From the NCBI RefSeq assembly GCF_900114035.1, contig NZ_FORP01000006.1, positions 1 through 64,000 of the forward strand: a stretch of 64,000 nt of DNA, written 5' to 3'. Positions within the stretch are counted from its first letter, which is position 1; each line of letters begins with the position of its first letter. This stretch comes from Amycolatopsis sacchari (GTDB taxonomy: Bacteria > Actinomycetota > Actinomycetes > Mycobacteriales > Pseudonocardiaceae). Under the pieces are notes generated by a model that ran no database searches, had not been told where the DNA came from, and worked only from the letters and a program-made list of their open reading frames with translations. This document shows positions 36,813 to 45,053 of this stretch, piece after piece. The position numbers and the translations under genes were made by a program.

Positions 36813-37589
36813 ATGGCAAAGCGAATCGACGTCAAGGATCTGAACATCTACTACGGCAAGTTCCACGCCGTGGACAACGTCACGCTGTCGGTGCCGCCGC
36901 GGAGCGTCACGGCGTTCATCGGTCCGTCGGGCTGCGGCAAGTCGACCGTGCTGCGCACGCTCAACCGGATGCACGAGGTGATCCCCGGCGCCCGGGTGGA
37001 CGGCGAGGTCCTGCTGGACGGGGAGAACATCTACGCGGCGAACGTGGACCCGGTGCAGGTGCGCCGCACGATCGGCATGGTGTTCCAGCGCCCCAACCCG
37101 TTCCCCACGATGTCCATCCGGGACAACGTGGTGGCGGGGCTGAAGCTCGCCGGCACGAAGAACCGCAAGCAGCTCGACGAGATCGCCGAGCGGGCGCTGC
37201 GGGGCGCGAACCTGTGGAACGAGGTCAAGGACCGGCTGAACAAGCCGGGCGGCGGCCTGTCCGGCGGGCAGCAGCAGCGCCTGTGCATCGCCCGCGCCAT
37301 CGCCGTGCGGCCGGACGTGCTGCTGATGGACGAGCCGTGCTCGGCGCTGGACCCGATCTCGACGCTCGCGATCGAGGACCTGATCGGTGAGCTGAAGAAG
37401 GACTACACGATCGTCATCGTCACGCACAACATGCAGCAGGCCGCTCGCGTGAGCGACCAGACGGCGTTCTTCAACCTCGCCGGCATCGGCCAGCCCGGGC
37501 GGCTGGTCGAGCTGAACGACACGGAGAAGATCTTCTCCAACCCCAACGAGAAGGCCACCGAGGACTACATCTCGGGCCGCTTCGGCTGA
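36813..37589 (+). CDS. pstB: Phosphate ABC transporter ATP-binding protein (PstB)
   Basis: 258 residues. Walker A is GPSGCGKST, signature [14 protein letters not shown], Walker [13 protein letters not shown] and the switch His is in [15 protein letters not shown]. The Q-loop reads [10 protein letters not shown], typical of PstB. A strong terminator follows directly. phoU, normally the next gene in related genomes, is 10 kb away on the other strand. Confidence 0.97.
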   Translation: MAKRIDVKDLNIYYGKFHAVDNVTLSVPPRSVTAFIGPSGCGKSTVLRTLNRMHEVIPGARVDGEVLLDGENIYAANVDPVQVRRTIGMVFQRPNPFPTMSIRDNVVAGLKLAGTKNRKQLDEIAERALRGANLWNEVKDRLNKPGGGLSGGQQQRLCIARAIAVRPDVLLMDEPCSALDPISTLAIEDLIGELKKDYTIVIVTHNMQQAARVSDQTAFFNLAGIGQPGRLVELNDTEKIFSNPNEKATEDYISGRFG

Positions 37590-37598
37590 GCCGATGGG

Positions 37599-37644
37599 AA
37601 AGGCCCCTGGAACCGTTGGGCACTCACGGTTCCAGGGGCCTTTT
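37599..37644 (+). terminator. Rho-independent terminator of the pst operon
   Basis: A perfect 18 bp stem (37599-37616 with 37626-37643) and 9 nt loop. The stem ends in AAA and TTT, and TTTT runs at 37641-37644, so it may act in both directions. Confidence 0.9.
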
Positions 37645-37838
37645 CACGTTCGGTGGCCGGTACGGCGGTCGCCTCTCGGCGAAAGGTCCGAACAGGGCTC
37701 CAGCCGGGCTGGTATTCCCTGACGGCGAAATGGTGAGGCCCGGGGGACACGGACCGCACCGACCGCCTCGTACAACCACGGGTGCGGGAGGGATATTCCG
37801 GTGCGGGAACTGTCGTACCCCCCGGCTACCGTCGTGGT

Positions 37839-38747
37839 GTGGTTTCGGTGAACGTGAACGAATTCGGCAATCCAGTGCCGCGGGCGCGGCCGCTCGCGAT
37901 CGCGGCCCGGGCGCTGGGCGCGGTACCGCCGCCGCTGCAGATCCTGGTGGGGATCGTCAGCGTGCAGGTGGGCGCGTCGCTGGCGAAACAGCTCTTCACG
38001 GTCGCCGGTGCCGCGGGCACCGTCGCCCTGCGGTTGTTCTTCGCCGCGCTGGTGCTGCTGCTCGTGTGGCGGCCCGCGGTGCGGCTCGGCCGCCGCGGGT
38101 GGCCGGTGGTGCTCGCGTACGGCGTCGTGCTCGGGTTGATGAACCTCAGCTTCTACCAGGCGCTCGCCCGCATCCCGCAGGGCATCGCGGTCACCATCGA
38201 GTTCCTCGGCCCGCTCGCGGTGGCGCTGGCCGGGTCCCGCCGCCTGGTCGACGCGCTGTGGGCGTTGCTCGCCGCGGGTGGGGTGGTGCTGCTCGCCGAG
38301 ACGCGGGGCGACCTGTCGCTGGCCGGCCTGCTGTTCGCGCTCGCGGCCGGCGCGTGCTGGGGCCTGTACATCCTGCTCAGCGCGGCGCTCGGGAAGCGCA
38401 CGACGGAGGGCAACGGGCTCGCGCTCGGCATGGCCGTCGCCGCGATGGTCGCGATGCCGGTCGGTGTCGTGGAGACGGGCGCGAAACTGCTGTCGCCGTG
38501 GATCCTGGTCATCGGGCTCGCGGTGGCGCTGCTGTCGTCGGTGATCCCGTACTCGCTGGAGCTGGAGGCGCTGCGCCGCATCCCGCCGCGGGTGTTCGGC
38601 GTGCTGATGAGCCTCGAACCGGCGGTCGCCGCGCTGGCCGGGCTCGTCGTGCTCGGCGAATCCCTGCACCCGCCGCAGTGGGTCGCGTTGTGCTGCGTCG
38701 TCGCCGCCTCGATAGGGGCCACGCGCTCGCATAAGCTGGCGGGGTGA
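37839..38747 (+). CDS. EamA/RhtA-type metabolite exporter
   Basis: About 302 residues with ten membrane segments in two EamA repeats. The pattern LRLFFAALVLLLVWRP, then MNLSFYQALARIPQGIAVTIEFLGPL and SLEPAVAALAGLVVLGE, is that of RhtA-type threonine/homoserine exporters. TACCGT (37827-37832) lies 6 nt before the GTG chosen, so it is leaderless. The alarmone synthetase gene starts inside its stop codon (GTGA). Confidence 0.85.
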   Translation: MVSVNVNEFGNPVPRARPLAIAARALGAVPPPLQILVGIVSVQVGASLAKQLFTVAGAAGTVALRLFFAALVLLLVWRPAVRLGRRGWPVVLAYGVVLGLMNLSFYQALARIPQGIAVTIEFLGPLAVALAGSRRLVDALWALLAAGGVVLLAETRGDLSLAGLLFALAAGACWGLYILLSAALGKRTTEGNGLALGMAVAAMVAMPVGVVETGAKLLSPWILVIGLAVALLSSVIPYSLELEALRRIPPRVFGVLMSLEPAVAALAGLVVLGESLHPPQWVALCCVVAASIGATRSHKLAG

Positions 38748-39382
38748 CCGTCCTCGACGACCTCGACCAACCCCATGCCGCCGCGGTGCTGCGTGACCTG
38801 CGCCGGGAGCTGATGGTCTACAAGTTTGCGGTCGACGAGCTGATGACGAAGCTGCGCATCCTGTCCGAGGAGTTCGACTTCGCCCACCAGCACGACCCGA
38901 TCGAGCACATCACCAGCCGGGTCAAGCAGCCCGAGGCGATCCTGCGCAAGCTCCAGCGCAAGGGGCACGCACCGGGCATCGAAGCGATCCGCGAGCACAT
39001 CGAGGACGTCGCCGGGATCCGCGTGGTGTGCCCGTTCGTGCCGGACGTGTACATGGTCGCGCGGATGCTCGGGCAGCAGGACGACGTGGAGATCGTCCGC
39101 ACGAAGGACTACATCGCCGAGCCGAAGCCCAACGGGTACCGCAGCCTCCACCTGATCGTGCGCATCCCGGTGTTCCTGTCCGACCGGGTCGAGAAGGTCA
39201 AGGTCGAGATCCAGATGCGCACGATCGCGATGGACTTCTGGGCCGCCGTGGAGCACGAGCTGTTCTACAAGTACGACGGCGAAGCCCCTGACGACTTCGC
39301 CGAGGAACTCCGCGCCGCCGCGGTCACGGCCGCCGATCTCGATAGCCGGATGACCGCGCTCCACCAGCGCATCCGCCGGTAG
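38744..39382 (+). CDS. Small alarmone synthetase (RelA/SpoT nucleotidyltransferase domain)
   Basis: 212 residues, synthetase domain only. Landmarks: SRVKQPEAILRKL, DVAGIRVVCPFVPDVY with the catalytic Asp, DYIAEPKPNGYRSLH and VEIQMRTIAMDFWAAVEH. It makes (p)ppGpp or pGpp from ATP and GTP/GDP, without a hydrolase domain or ACT/TGS regulatory parts. It resembles the YjbM/RelQ group. The GTG at 38744 overlaps the exporter's stop codon, so it is translated from the exporter mRNA. Confidence 0.92.
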   Translation: MTVLDDLDQPHAAAVLRDLRRELMVYKFAVDELMTKLRILSEEFDFAHQHDPIEHITSRVKQPEAILRKLQRKGHAPGIEAIREHIEDVAGIRVVCPFVPDVYMVARMLGQQDDVEIVRTKDYIAEPKPNGYRSLHLIVRIPVFLSDRVEKVKVEIQMRTIAMDFWAAVEHELFYKYDGEAPDDFAEELRAAAVTAADLDSRMTALHQRIRR

Positions 39383-39602
39383 CGCGTGGGTTGTGCCCCA
39401 GTCGCGCACCGCCCGGCGGAGCAGCTTCTCGGTCAGGTATCCATTCGACGATGATTCCTGCCGCTCGTCTTTCGGCATCGCCGTAGCCGCCTGAGGTACG
39501 TCCGAGAGACGACCGGCTCCAGCGGGCCGACCAGCGAACGTCGGGAGTTCAGTCGGGGTAGAACTCCAACAGTCAGTGTCGAACCGTTGGGCATGCGGCC
39601 CG
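39383..39602. other. Intergenic, no gene recognised
   Basis: 220 bp between two genes that converge. Short minus-strand frames exist but have no ribosome site and run into antisense of the neighbours. No hairpin with T tract stands out. It could be remnant DNA at a rearrangement border. Confidence 0.3.
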
Positions 39603-40169
39603 TCACTTCAGCGCGTTCGCGGCCAGCCGCAGGTCGGTGAAGGCGCGGTCGAGGTGGGTGTGCAGGTCGTCGGTGCGGTCGGCGCCCCAGCGGCGGACGG
39701 CGATCGCGTACGTGTCCATGCCCACCTGGGCGCACAGGGCCGCGAGCGGACCGGCGACGCCGCGGGCCACGAGTGCGTCGGTGAGGGCCGCGACCAGTGC
39801 CGCGGTCTTGGCCAGCGCCCGTTCCTGCAGGGCTGGGGTGGCGGCGATGACCGGCGCGCGCCGTTCGGTGACGGGGAGGTTGCGTTCGATCAGCGGCACG
39901 GCCTGGTGGAACGCGGCGCGCAGGGTGGGCAGCGGTTTGGTGCCGGCGGGCACCGCCGCGACCGCGCCGGTGAGCAGGTCCCGCAGCTCCGCCTCACCGT
40001 CGAAGAAGACCTCGCGCTTGTCGGCGAAGTGGCGGAAGAACGTTCGCTCGGTGACCCCGGCGCGGGCCGCGATGTCCCCCGCGGTGGTCTTGTCGTAGCC
40101 GCGCTCCAGGTACAGCTCGAGCGCCGCCTCCTGGAGCCGCAGCCGCACTTCTTCCCCGTTCCGTGGCAC
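39603..40169 (-). CDS. TetR-family repressor
   Basis: 188 residues. N-terminal helix-turn-helix with GYDKTTAGDIAARAGVTERTFFRHFADK; the remainder is the helical ligand domain. GTG at 40169 with TAGGGT 7 nt upstream (leaderless). It is divergent from the SDR/hydrolase operon, and four phased palindromes fill the gap, one of them 21 bp from its start codon. It probably represses itself and the SDR operon. Confidence 0.92.
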   Translation of the reverse strand: MPRNGEEVRLRLQEAALELYLERGYDKTTAGDIAARAGVTERTFFRHFADKREVFFDGEAELRDLLTGAVAAVPAGTKPLPTLRAAFHQAVPLIERNLPVTERRAPVIAATPALQERALAKTAALVAALTDALVARGVAGPLAALCAQVGMDTYAIAVRRWGADRTDDLHTHLDRAFTDLRLAANALK

Positions 40170-40189
40170 GGTTCCGACCCTACCTCAGC

Positions 40190-40269
40190 GACAGTCGCTG
40201 TCACTACCTTGCGTCAGTGACTGTCGATCTGTACCGTCAGTTTCTGACAGTTCTGAGTCAGTAACTGAC
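40190..40269. promoter_or_regulatory. Array of four phased palindromic operators
   Basis: Four related 13 bp palindromes: GACAGTCGCTGTC (40190-40202), GTCAGTGACTGTC (40213-40225), GTCAGTTTCTGAC (40236-40248) and GTCAGTAACTGAC (40257-40269). Centre spacings are 23, 23 and 21 bp, about two helical turns each. A promoter for the SDR gene, TTGCGT-N17-TACCGT (40209-40237), is embedded: one site in its spacer and one over its start. Confidence 0.75.
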
Positions 40270-40279
40270 AGGGGAATCC

Positions 40280-41041
40280 ATGGAACAACGCTTCACCGGC
40301 AGGACGGTCGTCGTCACCGGCGCCAGCTCCGGCATCGGCGCCGGGATCGCCCGCCGGTTCGCGGCCGAAGGGGCCAACCTCGTCCTTGCCGCACGGCGCG
40401 AGGACCGGCTGAAGGCGCTCGCCGCCGAAATCGGGGCCGACCGCGCGCTCCCGGTCGCCACCGACGTGACCAGCCAGGACGACGTCCAGGCGATGATCGA
40501 CGCCGGTGCGGGCCGCTTCGGCGGCATCGACGTCCTGGTGTCCAACGCCGGGTTCGGCCTCGCGAAGGACTTCGAGGAGACCACGCCCGCGGACTGGCGG
40601 CTGATCATGGTCACCGACGTCGACAGCTGCTTCTTCGGCGCGCAGGCGGCGCTGCCGCACCTGAAGGAGAGCCGCGGCAGCATCGTCCAGATCGCCTCCG
40701 CGTCCGGCCTCGGCGGCGACCGGCGCCTCACCGCCTACAACACGGCCAAGGGTGCGGTCGTCAACCTCACCCGCGGGCTCGCGTTCGACCTCGGCCGGTT
40801 CGGGATCCGCGTGAACACCGTCGCCCCGGCGCTGACACTCGAAGAGGGCGTGGCGGCGGAGTACGCGGGGCTGGTCGAAGCCTTCAACCAGCGCCGGGCG
40901 CTCACCGGTTTCAGCACCCCGGCCGACGTCGCCGCCGCGGTCGCCTTCCTGGCCTCGCCCGACGCCCGGTTCGTCACCGGCACCACCCTGCCCGTGGACG
41001 GCGGCATCACCGCCGGCAGCGGGCAGCCCTCCGTCTTCTGA
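40280..41041 (+). CDS. Short-chain dehydrogenase/reductase
   Basis: 253 residues. Cofactor loop TGASSGIGAGIARRFA, NAG motif (LVSNAGFGLA) and the catalytic Ser...Tyr-x-x-x-Lys in IASASGLGGDRRLTAYNTAKG. The R in ARREDR after strand 2 suggests NADPH. The substrate is unknown. The ATG at 40280 has AGGGGAA upstream. The hydrolase gene follows after 11 bp, and both lie behind the operator array. Confidence 0.9.
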   Translation: MEQRFTGRTVVVTGASSGIGAGIARRFAAEGANLVLAARREDRLKALAAEIGADRALPVATDVTSQDDVQAMIDAGAGRFGGIDVLVSNAGFGLAKDFEETTPADWRLIMVTDVDSCFFGAQAALPHLKESRGSIVQIASASGLGGDRRLTAYNTAKGAVVNLTRGLAFDLGRFGIRVNTVAPALTLEEGVAAEYAGLVEAFNQRRALTGFSTPADVAAAVAFLASPDARFVTGTTLPVDGGITAGSGQPSVF

Positions 41042-41052
41042 AAGGACCTCCC

Positions 41053-42015
41053 ATGCCCGGCGCCCACGACGCGCTCGACCCCGAACTCGCCACCGCGTTC
41101 GCCGCACTGCCCAAGGCCGCGAACGGCACCCTGCTCCAACTCTCCGACATCGCCGGCCTGCGCGCGCAGCACCGTGCGGCACTCGCCCAGCGGCCGCCGA
41201 CCCCACCCGACCCGCGGATCACGATCGAAAGCCTGCGGATCCCCAGGGACGACCGGACCGAGCTGGAGGTGGTCCTGTACCGCCCGTCCGGCGCCGAAGG
41301 CATCCTCCCGGCGCTGGTCTGGTTCCACGCCGGCGCCCAGGTCCTGGGCGACAACGCCCGCGACGACGACGCCTACCACACGACGCTGGCGCTGGAGCTC
41401 GACTGCGTCCTGGCCGCCGTCGTCTACCGGCTCGCGCCGGAAACGCAGGCTCCCGGCGCCGCCGAGGACGGCTACCTGGCCTACACCCACCTCGTCGAGC
41501 ACGCCGCCGAACACCGGATCGACCCGCGGCGGATCGCGCTCGCCGGGGCCAGTGGCGGCGGAGCGCCCGCGGCCGCCACCGCGCTCATGGTGCGCGACCG
41601 GGGCGCCCAGCCGCCGTGCTCGCTGTCGCTGCTCTACCCGATGCTCGACGACCGCCTCGAAGCGCCGTCGATCTCCGAGGCCGGCTCCGAAGTGGTCTTC
41701 GCCCGCCCGGACATCGGGCTCGCCTGGGCCGCGGTCCTGGGCGAGCGGTTCGGCACGGACGACGTGCACCCGTACTCAGCCCCCGGCCGGGCCACCGACC
41801 TCACGGGCCTGCCGGACACCTTCGTCGCGCTCGCCCAGTTCGACCTGCTGCGGGACGAAGGCCTCGACTTCGCCCGCGGGCTGATCGCCGCCGGGGTACC
41901 GGTGGACCTGCACGTCTACGCCCGTGCCTTCCACGCCTGGGACCGCTTCGCACCGGCGTCGGCGCTGACCCGCTCCTTCGAACGGACCTGGCACACGTTC
42001 CTCCGCCGCTGGTAA
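41053..42015 (+). CDS. Alpha/beta hydrolase of the hormone-sensitive lipase type
   Basis: 320 residues. Nucleophile elbow GASGGG (usually GDSAGG), oxyanion segment WFHAGAQVLGD (usually HGGG), acid in QFDLLRDEG and His in YARAFHAWD. It should cleave short-chain esters or lactones. Together with the SDR it may process one substrate under TetR control. AAGGA before the ATG. The oxyanion motif departs from the family, so specificity is uncertain. Confidence 0.88.
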   Translation: MPGAHDALDPELATAFAALPKAANGTLLQLSDIAGLRAQHRAALAQRPPTPPDPRITIESLRIPRDDRTELEVVLYRPSGAEGILPALVWFHAGAQVLGDNARDDDAYHTTLALELDCVLAAVVYRLAPETQAPGAAEDGYLAYTHLVEHAAEHRIDPRRIALAGASGGGAPAAATALMVRDRGAQPPCSLSLLYPMLDDRLEAPSISEAGSEVVFARPDIGLAWAAVLGERFGTDDVHPYSAPGRATDLTGLPDTFVALAQFDLLRDEGLDFARGLIAAGVPVDLHVYARAFHAWDRFAPASALTRSFERTWHTFLRRW

Positions 42016-42020
42016 GGGTT

Positions 42021-42626
42021 TCAGCCCAGCGGGGAGGGGAGGTCGGCGTCCGGCTCCGCCACCGTCGCGACCGCCCAGAACAGCAGGGCGATCCCCACAG
42101 CGCCCGGGTCCGGCTCGCCCTTGACCCGCTCGCCGACGTAGCTCGCCCGGCCCATCCGCGCCCGCAGTTCACCGGTGCGGGCCGCGCCTTCGGCCGCCGC
42201 CTTCGCCGCCGTGGCGAAGCCCCCGGACTCGAGGGCCTCGACGGCCGGGGCGAGCGCGTCGACCAGCGTCCGGTCGCCGACCTGCGCCTCCCCGACCCGC
42301 TGGATCGCGGCGAGCCCGGCGGCGGCGCCCGCCCGGAACGCCGCCACCGGCTCGGCCTCGCGGTCCAGTGCGTGCGCCAGCTCGGTGAACAACAGGCCCA
42401 GCAACGGGCCGCTGGTGCCGCCGACCTCGTCGAGGAACACCTCCCCGAGCGCGCCGAACGCGCTGCTCCCGCCGGCGTCGAACCGCGCGACGGCCTCGCG
42501 GACGCCACCGCGCAGGTTGTCACCGAAGTCGCCGTCCCCGCTGCGCTGGTCGAGCCTGGTCAGCTCGCCGTGTGCGTCCTCCACCACCTGCGCGAACCGG
42601 CGCAGCACGCTCTCCTGGTCGAACAT
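42021..42626 (-). CDS. dhaL: Dihydroxyacetone kinase subunit L (DhaL), ATP-binding
   Basis: 201 residues. The nucleotide and magnesium loop is QRSGDGDFGDNLRGG, where DhaL has GDxDxGxN; GGTSGPLLG is the second family motif. It phosphorylates a short ketose or aldose held covalently by DhaK. No DhaM phosphotransferase gene is near, so ATP is probably the donor. Start ATG overlaps the dhaK stop (TGATG). Confidence 0.9.
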   Translation of the reverse strand: MFDQESVLRRFAQVVEDAHGELTRLDQRSGDGDFGDNLRGGVREAVARFDAGGSSAFGALGEVFLDEVGGTSGPLLGLLFTELAHALDREAEPVAAFRAGAAAGLAAIQRVGEAQVGDRTLVDALAPAVEALESGGFATAAKAAAEGAARTGELRARMGRASYVGERVKGEPDPGAVGIALLFWAVATVAEPDADLPSPLG

Positions 42627-43639
42627 CACGCGGTCTCCTCGGTCGTCCTTGGGAAGGCCGGGGTGATCGCCGGCGCCGCCCACCACTGCCGCCATTCCGG
42701 CTGGAGCCTGGTCAGGGTCAGCGAAAACCCGGCCATGTCGAGCGCCGGGACGAACGTGCCGACAAGCCCACCCGCCTGGCGCAGCCCACGTCGTTCAAGG
42801 CCTGCGGCGACGAGGTCCTGCAGCACGTACAGCTCCAGCAACGTGGTCCCGCCCAGCCCGTTGACCACGACGACCACGTCGTCCGGCCCCTCGGGCAGGC
42901 CCGCCACGAGCTGGTCCAGCAGCTGCTCGACCAGCTCCTCCAGCGGCGGCCGGGGCACCGTCTTCTGCGCCCGCTCGCCGTGGATGCCCACGCCGAACTC
43001 CAGCTCACCGGCGTCGAGCGCGAAGGACGGTTCACCGGTGTGCGGCGAGGTTTGCGCCCGCGAAGCGACGGCGAGACTGCGCGACGCCGCCGCGAACTCC
43101 GCACCCAGCGAGGCCAGTTCGTCCAGCCCGAGCCCGGTGTCGGCGGCCGCCCCGAGCAGTTTCTCCACGACGACCGTCGCACCCGTGCCACGCCGCCCGG
43201 TGGCGGTCTCGGCCGACTCCGTGGCGAGGTCGTCGTCCACCAGCACGCGGCGGACCTCGATGCCTTCCAGGCGCAGCCGCTCCGCCGCGATGCCGAAGTT
43301 GATCCGGTCGCCCGTGTAGTTCTTCACCACGTGGATCACGCCGTCGGGCCCCGCGGCCTTGCGACTGGCCTCCAGCACCTGCTTGTTGTGCGGCGAGGCG
43401 AAGATCTTGCCCGGCGCCACCGCGTCGAGCATCCCGCGGCCGAGGAACCCGGCGTGCAGCGGCTCGTGCCCGGACCCGCCGCCCGACACGAGCCCGACGC
43501 GGCGGCCCGGGTTCCGGTGCCGCGCCACGAGGTGCGCCGGCTTCTCGTGCAGCTCCACGAGGTCCGCGTGCGCGCGGGCGAACCCGCGCAGCGCCGCCGG
43601 GACGGGATCACCGTCGGCGGGGTGGAAGGGCAGGGGCAT
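42626..43639 (-). CDS. dhaK: Dihydroxyacetone kinase subunit K (DhaK)
   Basis: 337 residues. GGGSGHEPLHAGFLG near the start, VVKNYTGDRINFGIA, and the substrate-binding His in GVGIHGERAQ. DhaK binds dihydroxyacetone or a related C3-C4 sugar through a hemiaminal. Start overlaps the transporter stop (TGATG), so transporter, dhaK and dhaL are one operon. Confidence 0.93.
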   Translation of the reverse strand: MPLPFHPADGDPVPAALRGFARAHADLVELHEKPAHLVARHRNPGRRVGLVSGGGSGHEPLHAGFLGRGMLDAVAPGKIFASPHNKQVLEASRKAAGPDGVIHVVKNYTGDRINFGIAAERLRLEGIEVRRVLVDDDLATESAETATGRRGTGATVVVEKLLGAAADTGLGLDELASLGAEFAAASRSLAVASRAQTSPHTGEPSFALDAGELEFGVGIHGERAQKTVPRPPLEELVEQLLDQLVAGLPEGPDDVVVVVNGLGGTTLLELYVLQDLVAAGLERRGLRQAGGLVGTFVPALDMAGFSLTLTRLQPEWRQWWAAPAITPAFPRTTEETA

Positions 43640-44964
43640 CAGACGTTCTCCTTGGACAGGTTCTCCGCCGTGGGCGAGTACCGCGCTTCTCCCCACTTCA
43701 GGCGGCTCGCGGCGAGCGAGGACAACACGGCGATCCCGATCGCGTAGACCACCAGCCAGGTCCAGTGCCCGCCGCCCGCGGCGAGCAGCGCCGTACCGAG
43801 CAGCGGGGCGAGCCCGCCGCCGAGCGTCGCGCCGACCTGCTGCGTGACCGAGAGGCCGGTGTAGCGCACCGCGACGGGGTACAGGTTGGCGAACAGCGCG
43901 GCCTGCGCGCCGTACATCGCCCCGTGCCCGATCCCCAGGCCGAGGGTCGTGGCCAGGATCATCAGCGGCAGGTTACCCGTGGCGATCATGAGGAAGAACG
44001 GAATCGCCAGTACCACCTGGAAGAGTGCACCGCCGATGTAGACCTTGCGCCGCCCGATCCGGTCCGACAGCGCCCCGAACAGCGGCAACGTCAGGCATTC
44101 CACGGCACACGCGACGAGCACGGCCAGCAGCGCCGGACCGCGCGGGTGACCCAGTTCCGTGGTGACGTAGGCGATCGCGACCACGTAGTAGACGTTGAAC
44201 AGCCCGCTCTCGGCGATCTTCGCGATGATCGACAGGACGACGCGCCCGGCGTGGTTGCCGAACAGCTCCTTCACCGGCAGCGTGCGCACCTCGCGCTCGG
44301 CCCGCGCCTTGACGAACTCCGGGCTTTCGCTGACCCGCGTGCGGATGTACACGCCGAGCAGGATCAGCACGATGCTGGCCAGGAACGGCAGCCGCCACGC
44401 CCACGACTCGTACGCGCCCTCGGGCAACGCGGCGTCGAGCAGCGTCACGAGGCCGACGGGCAGCAGCACCCCGGCGGGCGTTCCGATGTGGACCAGCGAC
44501 GTGTAGAACCCCTGCTTCTTCGCGGGGCTGTATTCGAGCGCCATCAGCACGCCGCCGCCGTACTCGCCGCCCATGCCGACGCCTTGCAGGAGGCGGATCA
44601 CGACGAGCAGGATCGGCGCCCAGATCCCGATGGTCTCGTAGGAGGGCAGCAGGCCGACGGCGAACGTGCCACCGCCCATCAGGATCATCGTGGTGATCAG
44701 GACGGTCTTGCGGCCCAGCTTGTCGCCGTAGTGGCCGAAGACCAGCCCGCCGAGCGGGCGCGCGAGGTACCCGACGAAGAACGTGGCGAACGCGGCGAGC
44801 GTGCCGACGATCGCGTTCCCGGCGGGGAAGAAGATCTTGTTGAACACGAGCGCGGCGGTCGTCGCGTACAGCGTGAAGTCGTAGTACTCGACCGTCGTGC
44901 CCAGGGCGCTGGCCCACACGACTCTCTTGACGGGGGTCCCGTCCGCTTTCCCTGGAGCAGTCAT
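43639..44964 (-). CDS. MFS transporter of the metabolite:H+ symporter (MHS) family
   Basis: 441 residues, 12 membrane segments. It begins VVWASALGTTVEYYDFTLYATTAAL, characteristic of MHS symporters for carboxylates and osmolytes (shikimate, alpha-ketoglutarate, proline). The loop GHYGDKLGRKTVL and RLLQGVGMGGEYGGG motifs are standard. The ATG at 44964 has GAGGAAG upstream and is preferred over 44991. It probably imports the substrate of the flanking catabolic genes. Confidence 0.9.
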   Translation of the reverse strand: MTAPGKADGTPVKRVVWASALGTTVEYYDFTLYATTAALVFNKIFFPAGNAIVGTLAAFATFFVGYLARPLGGLVFGHYGDKLGRKTVLITTMILMGGGTFAVGLLPSYETIGIWAPILLVVIRLLQGVGMGGEYGGGVLMALEYSPAKKQGFYTSLVHIGTPAGVLLPVGLVTLLDAALPEGAYESWAWRLPFLASIVLILLGVYIRTRVSESPEFVKARAEREVRTLPVKELFGNHAGRVVLSIIAKIAESGLFNVYYVVAIAYVTTELGHPRGPALLAVLVACAVECLTLPLFGALSDRIGRRKVYIGGALFQVVLAIPFFLMIATGNLPLMILATTLGLGIGHGAMYGAQAALFANLYPVAVRYTGLSVTQQVGATLGGGLAPLLGTALLAAGGGHWTWLVVYAIGIAVLSSLAASRLKWGEARYSPTAENLSKENV

Positions 44965-45007
44965 CGGCACTTCCTCGTACCCGGTGGTCATCTGGCTGAC
45001 GAGGCGC

Positions 45008-45036
45008 TAATGTATCAGATACTAGATTTCAAACAA
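45008..45036. promoter_or_regulatory. Operator and divergent promoters of the catabolic cluster
   Basis: The perfect 11 bp palindrome GTATCAGATAC (45012-45022) overlaps the leftward -10 (TACATT, 45014-45009, with TTGTTT at 45036-45031 and a 16 bp spacer) and abuts the rightward TAGATT (45023-45028). A GntR/FCD site is expected here. Confidence 0.55.
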
Positions 45037-45053
45037 GCCTCAGAAGGGAAGCC

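Noticed and set aside
33589..36819. Very long minus-strand open frame opposite pstS-pstA
   Set aside because: It is rich in His, Arg, Asp and Gly with no domain; a GC-bias shadow of the pst genes.
39383..39602. Short minus-strand frames that could be a remnant gene or transposase
   Set aside because: No ribosome site, no recognisable domain, and they continue into antisense of real genes.
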